Positions 16,093 to 16,694 of a stretch of DNA of 16,694 nt are shown here, piece after piece. The stretch is from positions 1 through 16,694 of the forward strand of contig JAQCJA010000042.1 of NCBI GenBank assembly GCA_027593305.1, read 5' to 3'. Origin of the DNA: a bacterium (GTDB lineage Bacteria; Latescibacterota; UBA2968; UBA8231). Below the pieces are notes generated by a model. It saw only the letters and a program-made list of their open reading frames with translations, had not been told where the DNA came from and did not search any database. Positions within the stretch are counted from its first letter, which is position 1; the number at the start of each line of letters is the position of its first letter. The position numbers and the translations under genes are program-made.

Positions 16093-16694
16093 ATGATGAA
16101 TCGGCACGCAAAGCGGCTGTGTGGCGGCCTTGTTCTAGGCGTCCTCAGCGTCTGTGGGACAGGCGCGTATGCCTGGGACGCGGCGGAAGCACTGATCCTT
16201 CCGGAGGTCGTTGTCAGCGCCTCTCGCCTGGGGAGCGACATCGCCTCGACAACGCACGATATGCTCATCATCGATGCTGAAGAAATCGCCCGGCTTGCTC
16301 CCGCATCCATCACCGAACTGCTCGGGTCTCTGCCCGGCATCGATCTCGCGACCCGCGGGCCGTGGGGCGTACAGGCTGATCTGACCATCGATGGCTCCAC
16401 TTTCAGCCAGGTTCTCATTCTGGTTGATGGCGTGCGGGTGAACGACCCGCAGACGGGACATCACAACCTCAATCTTGCCCTGGATCCGGCCGATCTGGAG
16501 CGCGTCGAAGTTCTGTACGGGGCCGGATCGGCCGTACATGGACCAGACGCGTTTGGCGGGGTCATCAACCTGGTACCCAAGTCGTCCGTGCAGCCCCGCG
16601 CCGACGTCGCCGCCCGCTGGGGGGCGAGCCTGGACGACGCTGCCAGTGGTGTCGCCAGTGACGCCTCGCTGCGCTGGGGTTGGCAACGGGACTG
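16093..16694 (+). CDS. TonB-dependent outer-membrane receptor (BtuB-like), 3' end beyond window
   Basis: Two hundred codons are visible before the right edge. A signal peptide spans residues 1-27, with a basic start (NRHAKR), a hydrophobic core and AYA before the likely cleavage. A TonB-box-like ILPEVVVSASR follows (35-45), then the plug domain (about 45-165) with SITELLGSLPGIDL, VLILVDGVRVNDPQTGHHN and VLYGAGSAVHGPDAFGGVINL. The plug fits vitamin B12, siderophore or similar receptors. The BtuB-like reading comes from the DGVRxN and SAVxGxDAxGGVxN pattern and from the leader. The beta-barrel lies mostly outside the window, so the substrate is not proven. The gene is divergent from nqr and preceded by a terminator-bearing leader, which suggests attenuation control. 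Confidence 0.9.
   Translation, partial: MMNRHAKRLCGGLVLGVLSVCGTGAYAWDAAEALILPEVVVSASRLGSDIASTTHDMLIIDAEEIARLAPASITELLGSLPGIDLATRGPWGVQADLTIDGSTFSQVLILVDGVRVNDPQTGHHNLNLALDPADLERVEVLYGAGSAVHGPDAFGGVINLVPKSSVQPRADVAARWGASLDDAASGVASDASLRWGWQRD

Overview
The window comes from a GC-rich, Gram-negative (diderm) bacterium. A TonB-dependent outer-membrane receptor and a complete Na+-NQR operon imply an outer membrane and respiratory sodium bioenergetics. I cannot name the taxon.

Layout: almost everything lies on the minus strand and reads from right to left as one tightly packed run. (1) 15785 to 9615 is a complete Na+-translocating NADH:quinone reductase operon, nqrA-B-C-D-E-F, followed by its maturation factor nqrM. 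Its catalytic residues are essentially intact. (2) 9534 to 1 is a second set, without a strand switch: a small three-TM membrane protein, then homologues of complex I subunits in canonical order, CD(fused)-E-F-G-H-J-K-L-M. The M gene runs off the left edge and an N gene may follow. nuoB and nuoI are absent from their usual places. The genes overlap by a few bases (ATGA, TTGA or TGATG junctions), so no gene is hidden between them. (3) 15786 to 16092 is a divergent intergenic leader with a terminator hairpin and an overlapping alternative hairpin on the plus strand. (4) 16093 to the right edge is the start of a plus-strand TonB-dependent receptor, BtuB-like.

The most interesting content is the complex I-like set. 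By eye alignment all ligands for the Fe-S clusters of E, F and G are kept (N1a, N3, N1b, N5, N4, N7). The residues that make complex I work are replaced: the NADH/FMN pocket of F, the quinone His and Tyr of D, the acidic loop of H, both membrane glutamates of K, and key lysines of L and M. With NuoB (N2) and NuoI (N6a/N6b) also missing, this looks like a conserved but catalytically rewired or inactivated complex I paralogue transcribed behind Na+-NQR. I know of no described system of this kind. All reading frames are intact, which argues against simple decay.

The L-like and J-like genes also carry in-frame 12-bp and 18-bp tandem repeats that encode short hydrophilic loop insertions.
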